12,405 bases of DNA from Desulfofustis sp. (GTDB lineage: Bacteria; Desulfobacterota; Desulfobulbia; Desulfobulbales; Desulfocapsaceae), in contig JAUVWB010000018.1 in the NCBI GenBank assembly GCA_030604345.1, positions 1 to 12,405 on the forward strand, written 5' to 3'. Within the stretch, counting starts at the first letter, position 1, and every line of letters starts with the position of its first letter. The notes beneath the pieces were generated by a model, which was not told the origin of the DNA, did no database searches, and saw only the letters and a program-made list of their open reading frames with translations. Both the position numbers and the translations under genes were made by a program. Of this stretch, positions 1 to 5,721 are shown one piece after another.

Positions 1-325
1 GCCGCTGCCCATCGGCAAATATTCGAGGCCGTGTATCATACCACTCCCTGGCTGTTTGATAATAATCCAGACTGATATATTTTGTCCCTGCAGTTAAAAA
101 TGCCTGGATTTTTTGCTCTCCGGCTCCAATATCCAACACTACGCCTTTCGCCAATGCTCCAACTTCCCGCAAATTTTTAACCTCATCTTTAAAGACAAAC
201 CACTGAGGGTGAAACGGAGTGCGCTTAAGCGGGTTTAACACTTTACGAATTAGTGCATTTTGGCGCATTTTGTGGATGTTTTTCCTTTTACCAAGTTTTT
301 CAAACCCAGCTTCCGTAATGATCAC
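1..325 (-). CDS. Class I SAM-dependent methyltransferase, C-terminus off the left edge
   Basis: Reading the minus strand from a GTG at 325 gives 108 residues that stay open to the window edge. Residues 62-71 read VVLDIGAGEQ, the glycine-rich motif I that binds S-adenosylmethionine in Rossmann-fold methyltransferases. It is followed by YISLDYY (acidic D87, expected to hold the ribose hydroxyls) and RIFADGQR (D105, the usual motif after strand 4). The first 60 residues are a basic leader without a recognised domain. The start is uncertain: the reading frame is closed by a TGA just upstream, GTG 325 is the first usual start codon, and an ATG at 268 is an alternative. The gene lies 20 bp after the glycosyltransferase stop, on the same strand, so co-transcription is likely. 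Methyltransferases of this kind are common in O-antigen and glycan loci, but the substrate cannot be told from this half. Low GC, like its neighbour. Confidence 0.75.
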   Translation of the reverse strand, partial: MIITEAGFEKLGKRKNIHKMRQNALIRKVLNPLKRTPFHPQWFVFKDEVKNLREVGALAKGVVLDIGAGEQKIQAFLTAGTKYISLDYYQTAREWYDTRPRIFADGQR

Positions 326-345
326 TGCATGAACTATTGTTAACC

Positions 346-1215
346 TTACTCAACTTTATCATATCTCATCTGGCTTATTTGTTCTGCAACTAGCCCGATC
401 ATAAAAACAATGATCGAGGTGTTTAGCAATAATGCAGACATGTTGGTAAAACGTCCTTGGGAAAAATATGTATAGACATAATAAGAGAGACCCGTTGAGA
501 AACAAAACAAACTTATGGGTAGAAAAACTCGAAAGGGTGAGAACAAAGTCGCTATTTTGGTAATAATGAGGAAGAACCGAGTGCCATCTTTGATGAGTTT
601 AATTTTGCTCTTTCCGATTCGTTTGTGAGTTTCTATCGGCACGTATCGTATGCTTCGACCACTTCTTAGATAGGCCATGGTCAAAGTCGATGGATATGAG
701 AAAGTGTTTGGCAACAAATAAATAAACTGTTTTGCCGTTGAGAGTCTAACCAGACGAAAACCTGAAGTGAGATCTTCAATTTTGAATTGGGTGACGTAAG
801 AAGCAAATTTTTTGTAGATCCAGTTGGCGACATCGCGGTGGGCTTTTGTTTTTGATTGTCTTGTTCGGGCACCAACCACCATATCGTATTTATCTTTGTA
901 TTCTAGGAGTCGGGCGATGTCTTCCGGTTGATGTTGGCCGTCAGCATCCATCATGATGACCCACTCGCCCTGGGCGCAGCGCAAGCCGGTTTTGATGGCC
1001 GCACCGTTGCCAATGTTGTACGGGTGAGGCCAGACGTTGGCGCCGGCTGCCATGGCTACTTCCATGGTGTTGTCGGTGGAACCGTCGTCAACGACGAGGA
1101 CTTCGAAATCGGGGTGCAGCTCCTTGATTCTGCGGACCGTTTCTCCGACTACCTTGGCCTCGTTATCTGCCGGCAGGATGACGGTCACCTGTGGCTTTTT
1201 GGTGGGAGTTTCCAT
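346..1215 (-). CDS. Family 2 glycosyltransferase (dolichyl/undecaprenyl-phosphate sugar synthase-like)
   Basis: 289 residues. The N-terminal GT-A domain shows VTVILPADNEA (10-20), LVVDDGSTDNT (40-50), the nucleotide-sugar and metal-binding DADGQH (90-95) and DLTSGFRL (148-155), as in bacterial DPM1-like enzymes that load a sugar from a nucleotide donor onto a polyprenyl phosphate. Two hydrophobic segments near 228-248 and 260-280 anchor it in the inner membrane with the catalytic domain in the cytoplasm. The usual PAYNE motif is PADNE here. Start at ATG 1215; only a weak purine-rich stretch precedes it. It is followed after 20 bp by the methyltransferase, which suggests a glycan or lipid-glycosylation operon. 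Composition is split: codons 1 to ~105 are GC-rich, the rest AT-rich (see findings). The acceptor lipid and sugar cannot be assigned. Confidence 0.88.
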   Translation of the reverse strand: METPTKKPQVTVILPADNEAKVVGETVRRIKELHPDFEVLVVDDGSTDNTMEVAMAAGANVWPHPYNIGNGAAIKTGLRCAQGEWVIMMDADGQHQPEDIARLLEYKDKYDMVVGARTRQSKTKAHRDVANWIYKKFASYVTQFKIEDLTSGFRLVRLSTAKQFIYLLPNTFSYPSTLTMAYLRSGRSIRYVPIETHKRIGKSKIKLIKDGTRFFLIITKIATLFSPFRVFLPISLFCFSTGLSYYVYTYFSQGRFTNMSALLLNTSIIVFMIGLVAEQISQMRYDKVE

Positions 1216-1625
1216 GGGTTTCTTATTGGCTTAATGAAGGTCGCACCTGTTGTCACAAATCACCGGTGACCAAATCATCTTCATGTCACGATAAATTCAA
1301 CCTTTGGTTGGCTCATGAGACCTCATCGGCAGTAAGCGAGTACCTCGATGAACTACGGAATAGCTTCCGTTGCCACAGGAGGGTACTGAAATGTTTGGCC
1401 AGAAGGATTTGACTGTCAGGATAAAAGCTTCTGGCATTTTATGGTGCCATTTGAAGATTGCATGAAATTTTCACGTATCGATTTGAACTCTACAAAAAAA
1501 ACAGATCGATTACAAATGATTGTCACGGTGGTCACTTCGAAAATGCGGCATCCCGTTAAATGATGGTTTGCTTGACGTGCTCGATGCGGTGCGAATACCT
1601 TTGATCGACAGAAAACGATTTCTCT
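1216..1625. other. Intergenic stretch without a recognisable gene
   Basis: About 410 bp between the glycosyltransferase start and the mazF stop. I found no coding sequence that resembles a known family in any frame. It holds several small inverted repeats: the perfect palindrome TCACCGGTGA (1260-1269), CAACC/GGTTG around TTT (1298-1310), CGAG/CTCG around TAC (1337-1347), ACGGAA/TTCCGT around TAGC (1355-1370) and TGGCA/TGCCA around 8 nt (about 1433-1450). An AGGAGG at about 1377 lies 8 nt ahead of a 24-codon reading frame (1391-1465, plus strand). The promoter of the glycosyltransferase should lie in the first ~100 bp, but no convincing -35/-10 pair was seen. Confidence 0.6.
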
Positions 1626-2015
1626 CTACGCCAATTGAATGATCTGATTCAAGCATGCGCAAACTTCTTCAAAAGAGGTGTTGGCAAGTTTTTTGAGCGG
1701 GTGGGGGCGAGCCTTACGAACTCGCCAGTCAAAGGATTTTGGCTGGTGACAGAGTACATAGCTGATCTTCTGCTCTTTTCTGCCAACTCGACCAACAGCA
1801 ATTGCAAAGGGATTGTCGACATTATATGTTGCAGTCGTCATGGGCAGCCCGATAATCAAAGATGTTTTGTCATTGAAAATGCGTGGAGAAAGCACCAGAA
1901 ACGGGTGGATATCGCGCATTTCCCTACCGGCCTGCGGATTGCAGTCGATCCAAATGATGTCCTGACGTTGCGGAACCCATGGGACCCGCTGAGTTGACAG
2001 ATTCGCTGCTACCAT
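1626..2015 (-). CDS. mazF: MazF/PemK-type mRNA interferase toxin
   Basis: 129 residues; family members are usually 105-125, the extra length being an N-terminal tail. The PemK/MazF fold is recognisable from DIIWIDCNPQAGRE (19-32), HPFLVLSPRIFN (37-48), LPMTTATYN (57-65) and HQPKSFDWRVRKA (90-102), which line up with the E. coli MazF segments for strand 1, strand 2, the catalytic Thr loop and the DQVKSIAWRAR region. T60 matches MazF T52. The MazF R29 position appears to be H37; nearby R31 or R34 might compensate. MazF toxins are ribosome-independent endoribonucleases held in check by the partner antitoxin. The start ATG overlaps the mazE stop by 7 nt (ATGGTAG), the expected translational coupling. 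No terminator was seen after the stop. Confidence 0.9.
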   Translation of the reverse strand: MVAANLSTQRVPWVPQRQDIIWIDCNPQAGREMRDIHPFLVLSPRIFNDKTSLIIGLPMTTATYNVDNPFAIAVGRVGRKEQKISYVLCHQPKSFDWRVRKARPHPLKKLANTSFEEVCACLNQIIQLA

Positions 2016-2260
2016 TTCTCGGCTCCGAGCCGTTCGCTCTGCATCGTCTCGCCTCCGTGTTTTTTCGGATCGAACCGGGCCAAGCGCTGCTCTAGCGTGT
2101 TCATTCCCTCGTTCACGGGACAGATGACGATAGTAGAGCCCTCGACAGTGATGTGCACACTCTGATCAACATGTAAACCTGCCGCTCGCGCTATCGCCGC
2201 AGGCAAACGCACGCCAAGATTATTCCCCCATTTTTTGATGTTCAAGATAGCCTCGGCCAT
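2009..2260 (-). CDS. mazE: MazE-type antitoxin (SpoVT/AbrB-like DNA-binding protein)
   Basis: 83 residues from ATG 2260. Residues 5-48 form the AbrB/MazE swapped-hairpin DNA-binding domain: ILNIKKWGNNLGVRLP, then an amphipathic helix, then QSVHITVEGSTIVICP. The C-terminal tail (55-83), with LEQRLARFDPKKHGGE, is the flexible segment that in this family wraps around MazF. A longer frame begins at 2338, but it would translate through the promoter and operator; ATG 2260 is preceded by AAGGG at a good distance and starts exactly where family homology begins, so it is preferred. The gene precedes mazF with a 7-nt overlap. It most likely neutralises MazF and, as antitoxin or as a MazEF complex, represses its own promoter through the 23-bp inverted repeat upstream. 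Confidence 0.9.
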   Translation of the reverse strand: MAEAILNIKKWGNNLGVRLPAAIARAAGLHVDQSVHITVEGSTIVICPVNEGMNTLEQRLARFDPKKHGGETMQSERLGAEKW

Positions 2261-2297
2261 ATTTTTTTCCCTTGATGATGTGACGACAGACCCATAG

Positions 2298-2320
2298 ATG
2301 TTTAAACACAGTTTAAACAT
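2298..2320. promoter_or_regulatory. Perfect inverted repeat, probable MazE(F) operator
   Basis: ATGTTTAAAC and GTTTAAACAT face each other across a 3-nt centre (ACA), a perfect 10+3+10 inverted repeat. Each arm also contains the 8-bp palindrome GTTTAAAC, so there are two half-sites with internal symmetry. The repeat covers the -10 box and the expected transcription start of mazEF, the usual place for autoregulation by type II antitoxins. Confidence 0.65.
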
Positions 2321-2338
2321 ACGCTTTCTGTCCGTCAA
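2310..2338 (-). promoter_or_regulatory. Sigma-70-like promoter of mazEF
   Basis: On the minus strand a TTGACG -35 box (2333-2338) is followed after exactly 17 nt by TAAACT as -10 (2310-2315). Transcription would start near 2303, about 40 nt ahead of the mazE ATG. The -10 box falls inside the right arm of the 23-bp inverted repeat, so operator occupancy would block polymerase. The -35 match is 5/6 and the -10 match 4/6. Confidence 0.6.
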
Positions 2339-2368
2339 GCATAAAAAGAAGCATTACCCTGGCTTGCC

Positions 2369-2602
2369 ATGATGGGTTTCCAGGTATATCTTGCCGACGA
2401 TGCGTCCCGCGATCTGGATTTCCAACTTTCAGCCACAGAATATATACCACGCTCGCCGACCGACACCTCTCTGGAGGAATTGCTCCGTTCCGCCGAGAAG
2501 GTCGAAAAAGGCGTCCCGCTCAGTGCAGACCTTGACGAAGCTCTTCTTCACGGCAGCTCGATCGGTGGTGCACGTCCCAAGGCGCTGATTGAAGACCATA
2601 AC
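2369..2602 (+). pseudogene. hipA toxin remnant, middle segment (5' side of the cassette insertion)
   Basis: The plus-strand frame reads a HipA-family segment: LDFQLSATEYIPR, SLEELLRSAEKVEKG, LDEALLHGSSIGGARPK and ALIEDHN. In HipA kinases this stretch covers the end of the N-terminal domain and the glycine-rich loop near the ATP site. The region before about 2384 is not convincingly HipA, and a TAA at 2342-2344 closes the frame, so the first ~100 or more residues are missing; the mazEF promoter begins directly to the left. Homology stops exactly at the AAC codon 2600-2602, the edge of the relBE cassette. The natural continuation (NKKYIAKFSS) is found about 600 bp away at 3199. With the 5' end and the kinase core lost, no active toxin can be made. 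Composition is moderately GC-rich, unlike the cassette. Confidence 0.82.
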
Positions 2603-2653
2603 GTGATGTTCAGCGGCGCGAATCACCGCGTCCGCTGAAACATTTTGTTAGCT
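2596..2653 (-). repeat. attC-like recombination site of the relBE cassette
   Basis: Plus-strand reading (the folded bottom strand of the site): CCATAAC (2596-2602), 6-nt spacer, TTCAGCGG (2609-2616) plus CGCG (2617-2620), loop AATCAC (2621-2626), CGCG (2627-2630), one extrahelical T (2631), CCGCTGAA (2632-2639), spacer, GTTAGCT (2647-2653). The stem is therefore 8+4 bp with a single unpaired T, the arrangement I recall for short attC sites such as that of aadA1. The outer boxes match RYYYAAC/GTTRRRY only loosely, but in the circular cassette GTTAGCT would be rebuilt and would pair over all 7 bases with AGCTAAC. The relE stop codon TAA lies inside the AGCTAAC box, typical of compact cassettes. 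Length 58 bp is near the short end of known attC sites. Confidence 0.72.
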
Positions 2654-2914
2654 GATTTTTTTGTAAATTTCTTTTCTATGTGCGATTTTTACTATCCATA
2701 TCGTCAATTCATTATCTTGAATTGAATACACGATCCTAAAGATACCCTGTCGTATTCTATAGAGTTCAAGGCCAGATAATTTCTCACTGCCAATTGGACG
2801 AGGTTCTATCTTAAGGTTTTCGATTCTTTGTAGAATTTTAGATAGATAGGTTTTTGGGATTACTTTGAAGTCTTTCTCGACAGATTTTTTGAAGAAAATC
2901 CTATATTCTTCCAT
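2648..2914 (-). CDS. relE: RelE/ParE-superfamily toxin
   Basis: 88 residues, the usual length. The pattern is that of RelE-type ribosome-dependent mRNA endonucleases: YRIFFKKSVEKDFKVIP at the N-terminus, two helices, GSEKLSGLELYRIRQG (42-57), FRIVYSIQ (59-66) and a final WIVKIAHRKEIYKK (73-86). Basic R53, R55, R60 and R80 plus Y84 match the positions where RelE enzymes keep their catalytic arginines and tyrosine, which favours RNase activity over gyrase poisoning (ParE), although the family cannot be separated with certainty by eye. The start ATG 2914 lies 14 nt inside the end of relB. The stop is inside the R box of the attC site. AT-rich, lysine- and isoleucine-rich, unlike the chromosome around it. 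Confidence 0.9.
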   Translation of the reverse strand: MEEYRIFFKKSVEKDFKVIPKTYLSKILQRIENLKIEPRPIGSEKLSGLELYRIRQGIFRIVYSIQDNELTIWIVKIAHRKEIYKKIS

Positions 2915-3134
2915 CTTTTCTCAACTTTTTAACCATCTGGTCATAGCTGATAAGCGGCTCATTTTTACGCTCTTCAAAAGAAAGAATGTCTTCCACATCA
3001 TCTGATAGCGCCTCTTTAACAGCTTGATTTACCAAATCGGTAATTGATCGAGAAGTCTCCAATGATTTTATTTTCAAGGCCTTATGTATATCTGGGTCAA
3101 AATATATTGTCGCTCTCTTCGCTTGTTTAGACAT
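2901..3134 (-). CDS. relB: RelB/CopG-like ribbon-helix-helix antitoxin
   Basis: 77 residues. Residues 8-43 form a ribbon-helix-helix DNA-binding domain (RATIYFDPDIHKALKIKS then a helix through TDLVNQAVKEAL); the acidic-to-basic tail 45-77 (DDVEDILSFEERKNEP, YDQMVKKLRKDG) is the likely toxin-binding part. ATG 3134 follows a full AGGAGGTGA Shine-Dalgarno (3139-3147) at ideal spacing, so the start is firm. It overlaps relE by 14 nt, giving coupled translation with antitoxin first. The leader contains a strong promoter with a palindrome between its boxes, so autoregulation is expected. Because it brings its own promoter, the module is expressed wherever the cassette lands and would be stabilised by addiction. 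Confidence 0.88.
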   Translation of the reverse strand: MSKQAKRATIYFDPDIHKALKIKSLETSRSITDLVNQAVKEALSDDVEDILSFEERKNEPLISYDQMVKKLRKDGRI

Positions 3135-3155
3135 AAATTCACCTCCTGTACTGAC

Positions 3156-3184
3156 AGTATAATGCTATAACGTCATGACGTCAA
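3156..3184 (-). promoter_or_regulatory. Promoter of the relBE cassette
   Basis: Minus strand: TTGACG (-35, 3179-3184), exactly 17 nt, TATACT (-10, 3156-3161). Both are 5/6 matches to the sigma-70 consensus. The expected start is near 3149, only about 15 nt before the relB ATG. The whole promoter lies within the cassette. Confidence 0.75.
3170..3181. promoter_or_regulatory. 12-bp palindrome in the relBE promoter, probable RelB operator
   Basis: ACGTCATGACGT is a perfect 12-bp palindrome lying in the spacer between the -10 and -35 boxes and touching the -35. Ribbon-helix-helix antitoxins typically bind short symmetric sites in this position, so it is the best candidate for autorepression. Confidence 0.55.
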
Positions 3185-3198
3185 TTATTGTAAAAGCT

Positions 3199-3282
3199 AA
3201 CAAGAAATACATCGCCAAATTCTCTTCAACTACCGACCTCTACAGTGTCGTCAAGGCCGAGTTCGTGGCAATGCGCCTAGCG
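3199..3282 (+). pseudogene. hipA toxin remnant, segment on the 3' side of the cassette
   Basis: From AAC at 3199 the plus frame reads NKKYIAKFSSTTDL and YSVVKAEFVAMRLA, the HipA segment that normally follows the GGARPK loop. K and F of YIAKFSS sit on the strand carrying the ATP-binding lysine in HipA-type kinases. It is in frame with the left remnant once the cassette is removed. After A at 3282 the similarity fades; a following VEVERFVR could be a trace of the later VERFDR segment brought near by a deletion, but that is weak. The catalytic loop and the rest of the kinase domain are absent, and the glmM stop begins at 3333. The fragment is therefore dead regardless of the cassette. Confidence 0.8.
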
Positions 3283-3332
3283 GAGAGTGACGATGGCATC
3301 GTGGAGGTGGAGAGGTTTGTGCGTCATGGTTG

Positions 3333-4685
3333 TCACATCCGGTCGGCGTTGCTGACCAGTTCGCAGAGTTCGTCGGCCATGTCGTTGATCAGTTGTTCGT
3401 CCTGGCCTTCCACCATGACGCGGATGACCGGTTCGGTGCCCGACGGGCGGACCAGGATGCGGCCGGAGGTGTTCAGTTTTTCTTCGAGTTTTCTGAGCGT
3501 GGTGGTGAAGTGCGGGATCTCGTCGACACTCATCCGGGTGCGGGTGCGGACGTTTTTCAGCACCTGGGGGAAGCTCTCCATGATGGTGGCCAGCTCGGAG
3601 AGGGGGCGCTCCTTCTTCTTCATGACCGACAGGAGCTGCAGGCCGGCCAGGATACCGTCGCCGGTGGTGCTGCTGTCCAGAAAGATCAGGTGGCCGGACT
3701 GCTCGCCGCCGAAGTTGTAGCCCTTGGCGCGCATCTCCTCCACCACGTAACGGTCACCCACGGCGGTGCGGGTGAGGATGCCGCCCATCTGCTCCAGGGC
3801 CACCTGCAGACCCATGTTGGACATGACGGTCGCCACCACGGTCTTTTTTTTCAGCTTGCGCTGGGCCAGCAGATCCTTGGCGCAGATGGCCATGATATGG
3901 TCGCCGTCGACGATCTGGCCGTGCTCGTCGCAGACGATGAGGCGGTCGCCGTCGCCGTCGAAGGCCAGGCCGATGTCGGCCTTTTCCCGGCGCACCGTCT
4001 CGGCCATCAGCTCCGGGTGGAGCGCGCCGCAGCGGCGGTTGATGTTGGTGCCGTCCGGGTCCACCGCCAGGGCGGTGACTTTGGCCCCCAGTTCCTCGAA
4101 GACCTCCGGGGCGACGCCGTACGTGGCGCCGTTGGCGCAGTCGAGCACGATGTGAAAATCATCGAGCATCAGGTGTTTGGGGAAGGTGTTCTTGAGAAAG
4201 ACGATGTAGCGGCCCTTGGCGTCTTCGATGCGGCGGGCCTTGCCCACCTCCTCGGCGACCGGCCGCAATGCCTCCATCTTCTGCGAGAAGATCAGCGCCT
4301 CGATCTCTTCTTCAACGCGGTCCGGCAGCTTGAAGCCGTCGTGCGCGAAAATCTTGATGCCGTTGTCCTGAAAGGGGTTGTGCGAGGCGGAGATGACCAC
4401 CCCGGCATCGGCGCGCATGGAGGTGGTGATAAAGGAGATGCCCGGCGTCGGCAGCGGCCCCACCAGCATGACGTCGACGCCCATCGAGCAGATGCCGGCG
4501 GCCAGCGCGTTTTCCAGCATGTAGCAGGAGAGCCGGGTGTCCTTGCCGATGACGATGCCGTGGCCGCGCGAGCGGTCCTTGACGATAAAGGCGATGGCGC
4601 GGCCCACCTGCATGGCGATCTCGGTGGTCATGGGGTGGGTGTTGGCCTCGCCGCGAATGCCGTCGGTGCCGAATAGCTTTCTCAT
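3333..4685 (-). CDS. glmM: Phosphoglucosamine mutase
   Basis: 450 residues, full length for the family. GlmM interconverts glucosamine-6-phosphate and glucosamine-1-phosphate, the precursor of UDP-GlcNAc for peptidoglycan and LPS. All hallmarks are present: [10 protein letters not shown] at the N-terminus, the active-site serine loop ISASHNP (phospho-acceptor S101), the Mg-binding loop DGDGDR (243-248), the sugar-binding GEQSGH (327-332) and the phosphate-binding RPSGTEP (413-419). Start at ATG 4685, where homology starts; no good Shine-Dalgarno is seen. It lies 43 bp after cdaR, so it is the last gene of the cdaA-cdaR-glmM unit; in Firmicutes GlmM binds and dampens CdaA, and a similar link is plausible here. 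Its 3' end abuts the hipA remnant tail to tail. No clear intrinsic terminator follows. Confidence 0.98.
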   Translation of the reverse strand: MRKLFGTDGIRGEANTHPMTTEIAMQVGRAIAFIVKDRSRGHGIVIGKDTRLSCYMLENALAAGICSMGVDVMLVGPLPTPGISFITTSMRADAGVVISASHNPFQDNGIKIFAHDGFKLPDRVEEEIEALIFSQKMEALRPVAEEVGKARRIEDAKGRYIVFLKNTFPKHLMLDDFHIVLDCANGATYGVAPEVFEELGAKVTALAVDPDGTNINRRCGALHPELMAETVRREKADIGLAFDGDGDRLIVCDEHGQIVDGDHIMAICAKDLLAQRKLKKKTVVATVMSNMGLQVALEQMGGILTRTAVGDRYVVEEMRAKGYNFGGEQSGHLIFLDSSTTGDGILAGLQLLSVMKKKERPLSELATIMESFPQVLKNVRTRTRMSVDEIPHFTTTLRKLEEKLNTSGRILVRPSGTEPVIRVMVEGQDEQLINDMADELCELVSNADRM

Positions 4686-4728
4686 GGGGTGCGGTTCAGG
4701 TGAAGGTTGGGCGCGGGTAGCGGCTCGT

Positions 4729-5721
4729 TCATGGTTTGGCCGGCTCGTCCGGCGTTTGGGCCGCCGGGGGCGGCGCTGGTGCCGGTGCCGGTGCCGGTTT
4801 TTTCGACAGCTCGATCACCGCCGGTTCGACCTTGAGGATCTCCACCGGGTGGCTCAGGTTCTCCGCCTGCACGATGCGGACGATGCCAATGCCGTTGACC
4901 TCGTCCACCGCCAGCCGGGCGGTGAGGATATCGGTCAGTTTGACGCCTTCGTCGAGCAGTAGCTTCGGTACGTCGGCGAAGACCTTGACCCGCTTGACCG
5001 GCACCTCCAGCCCCGCATCGTGAGTCAGCGGCAAAGTATATTCGTACTGCTCCATTTCCAGGGAGACGGCGATGTCGGCGGTGATGGTCGTCTCGCCGAT
5101 CAAATCGACGATGGCCGGATCGAGATCCAGCGGCACCTGCAGCTGGGTGGTCTGGTTGATGCCGCTGAGATCGATCTCCCGGGTGCGCAGCACGTCATGT
5201 TTGCTCAGCACCGATTCAGGCCCGGTGATGATGATGACGTTCGGCTCCATGCGCAGGTTTTCCAGGCGGTAGCCCGGCGCCGGGGAGCCGATGGTCACCG
5301 GGTTGATGGCAAACTGTTTGGAGATCAGCTTGTCCAGCGACAAGATGATGGTCGACGGCTGCACCCGCAGCACGGTGACACCGCGCGGCACGGTGATCGA
5401 ATCCGGGTCGTTGGCGATCACCGTGGTCCCCGGCGTGGCGTTGGCCAGATCGATGCGCCGGCTGATCTGCCGCTGGTCGATGCCGAGAATCACCGAGCGT
5501 GGTCCGTGCACCGTCACCTCCAGCTGCCGCTTGAACTGGTTGGAGATCACCAGTTCCCGGGGCAGGTTGAGCACCTCCACCGGGATCATGACACTGGTGT
5601 CCACCGTCTGCTCACCGCCGACGTTGTACCAGAGCACCGCCGAGAGCAGTAGGGAAATGAGGATGGGCAGCCCCTCGGTGGCCAGGACCCGACGCCAATA
5701 GGTGAAACTGAACGGCTTCAT
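4729..5721 (-). CDS. cdaR: YbbR-domain protein, CdaA regulator-like
   Basis: 330 residues. A single membrane helix at about 16-32 ([19 protein letters not shown]) is followed by repeated YbbR beta modules (about 45-120, 125-205 and 210-305), placing the bulk outside the inner membrane. Phrases such as [23 protein letters not shown] and [12 protein letters not shown] are typical of YbbR repeats. In Gram-positive bacteria CdaR modulates the diadenylate cyclase CdaA; here its ATG overlaps the cdaA stop by 4 nt (ATGA), which supports the same partnership. The last ~24 residues are a low-complexity Pro/Ala tail ([16 protein letters not shown]...) absent from many homologues, perhaps a spacer reaching toward the wall. 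Function of YbbR proteins in Gram-negative bacteria is little known. Confidence 0.9.
   Translation of the reverse strand: MKPFSFTYWRRVLATEGLPILISLLLSAVLWYNVGGEQTVDTSVMIPVEVLNLPRELVISNQFKRQLEVTVHGPRSVILGIDQRQISRRIDLANATPGTTVIANDPDSITVPRGVTVLRVQPSTIILSLDKLISKQFAINPVTIGSPAPGYRLENLRMEPNVIIITGPESVLSKHDVLRTREIDLSGINQTTQLQVPLDLDPAIVDLIGETTITADIAVSLEMEQYEYTLPLTHDAGLEVPVKRVKVFADVPKLLLDEGVKLTDILTARLAVDEVNGIGIVRIVQAENLSHPVEILKVEPAVIELSKKPAPAPAPAPPPAAQTPDEPAKP

Larger units (their letters stand above)
2602..3200 (-). mobile_element. Integron-type gene cassette carrying relBE, inserted in hipA
   Basis: In cassette orientation (minus strand) the element begins at the TT of GTTAGCT (G 3201, TT 3200-3199). 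It carries a promoter, relB and relE, and ends with an attC-like site whose last base is the G at 2602. Both edges are G|TT, the cleavage point of integron integrases. The cassette is 599 bp and about one third GC, against roughly 60% in the chromosome from 3.33 kb on. Deleting it fuses the hipA codons for EDHN to KKYIAKFSS in the correct frame. No transposase, terminal inverted repeat of an IS, or integrase gene is visible. An integron cassette at a secondary site fits all of this; an unknown excision-competent element with the same ends is the alternative. Confidence 0.75.

Noticed and set aside
1635..1997. 120-codon plus-strand frame opposite mazF
   Set aside because: Antisense of a gene with clear MazF motifs; no recognisable family or ribosome binding site.
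2261..2338. Longer mazE starting at 2338
   Set aside because: It would translate through the -10 box, the operator and the Shine-Dalgarno; family homology begins at ATG 2260.
1500..2368. mazEF as a second integron cassette
   Set aside because: I looked for GTTRRRY/RYYYAAC boxes and a stem at both ends; a TTTAAC near 1556 has no paired stem and nothing suitable lies ahead of the promoter.
2602..3200. relBE as cargo of an insertion sequence or transposon
   Set aside because: No transposase, no IS-like terminal repeats, and no target duplication beyond the TAAC shared by attC-type exchange; the G|TT edges and the folded site fit an integron cassette better.
3290..3332. ACGATG/CATCGT mini-palindrome after glmM as a terminator
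   Set aside because: Stem too short and no T run on the minus strand.
3283..3720. Continuation of the plus-strand frame after the hipA remnant into the glmM region
   Set aside because: HipA similarity ends near 3282; the rest is Ser/Arg-rich antisense of glmM.
3330..4676. 448-codon open frame on the plus strand opposite glmM
   Set aside because: Shadow of a GC-rich gene: its protein is rich in His, Asp, Ala, Gly and Val with no family pattern, while the minus strand encodes a perfect GlmM.
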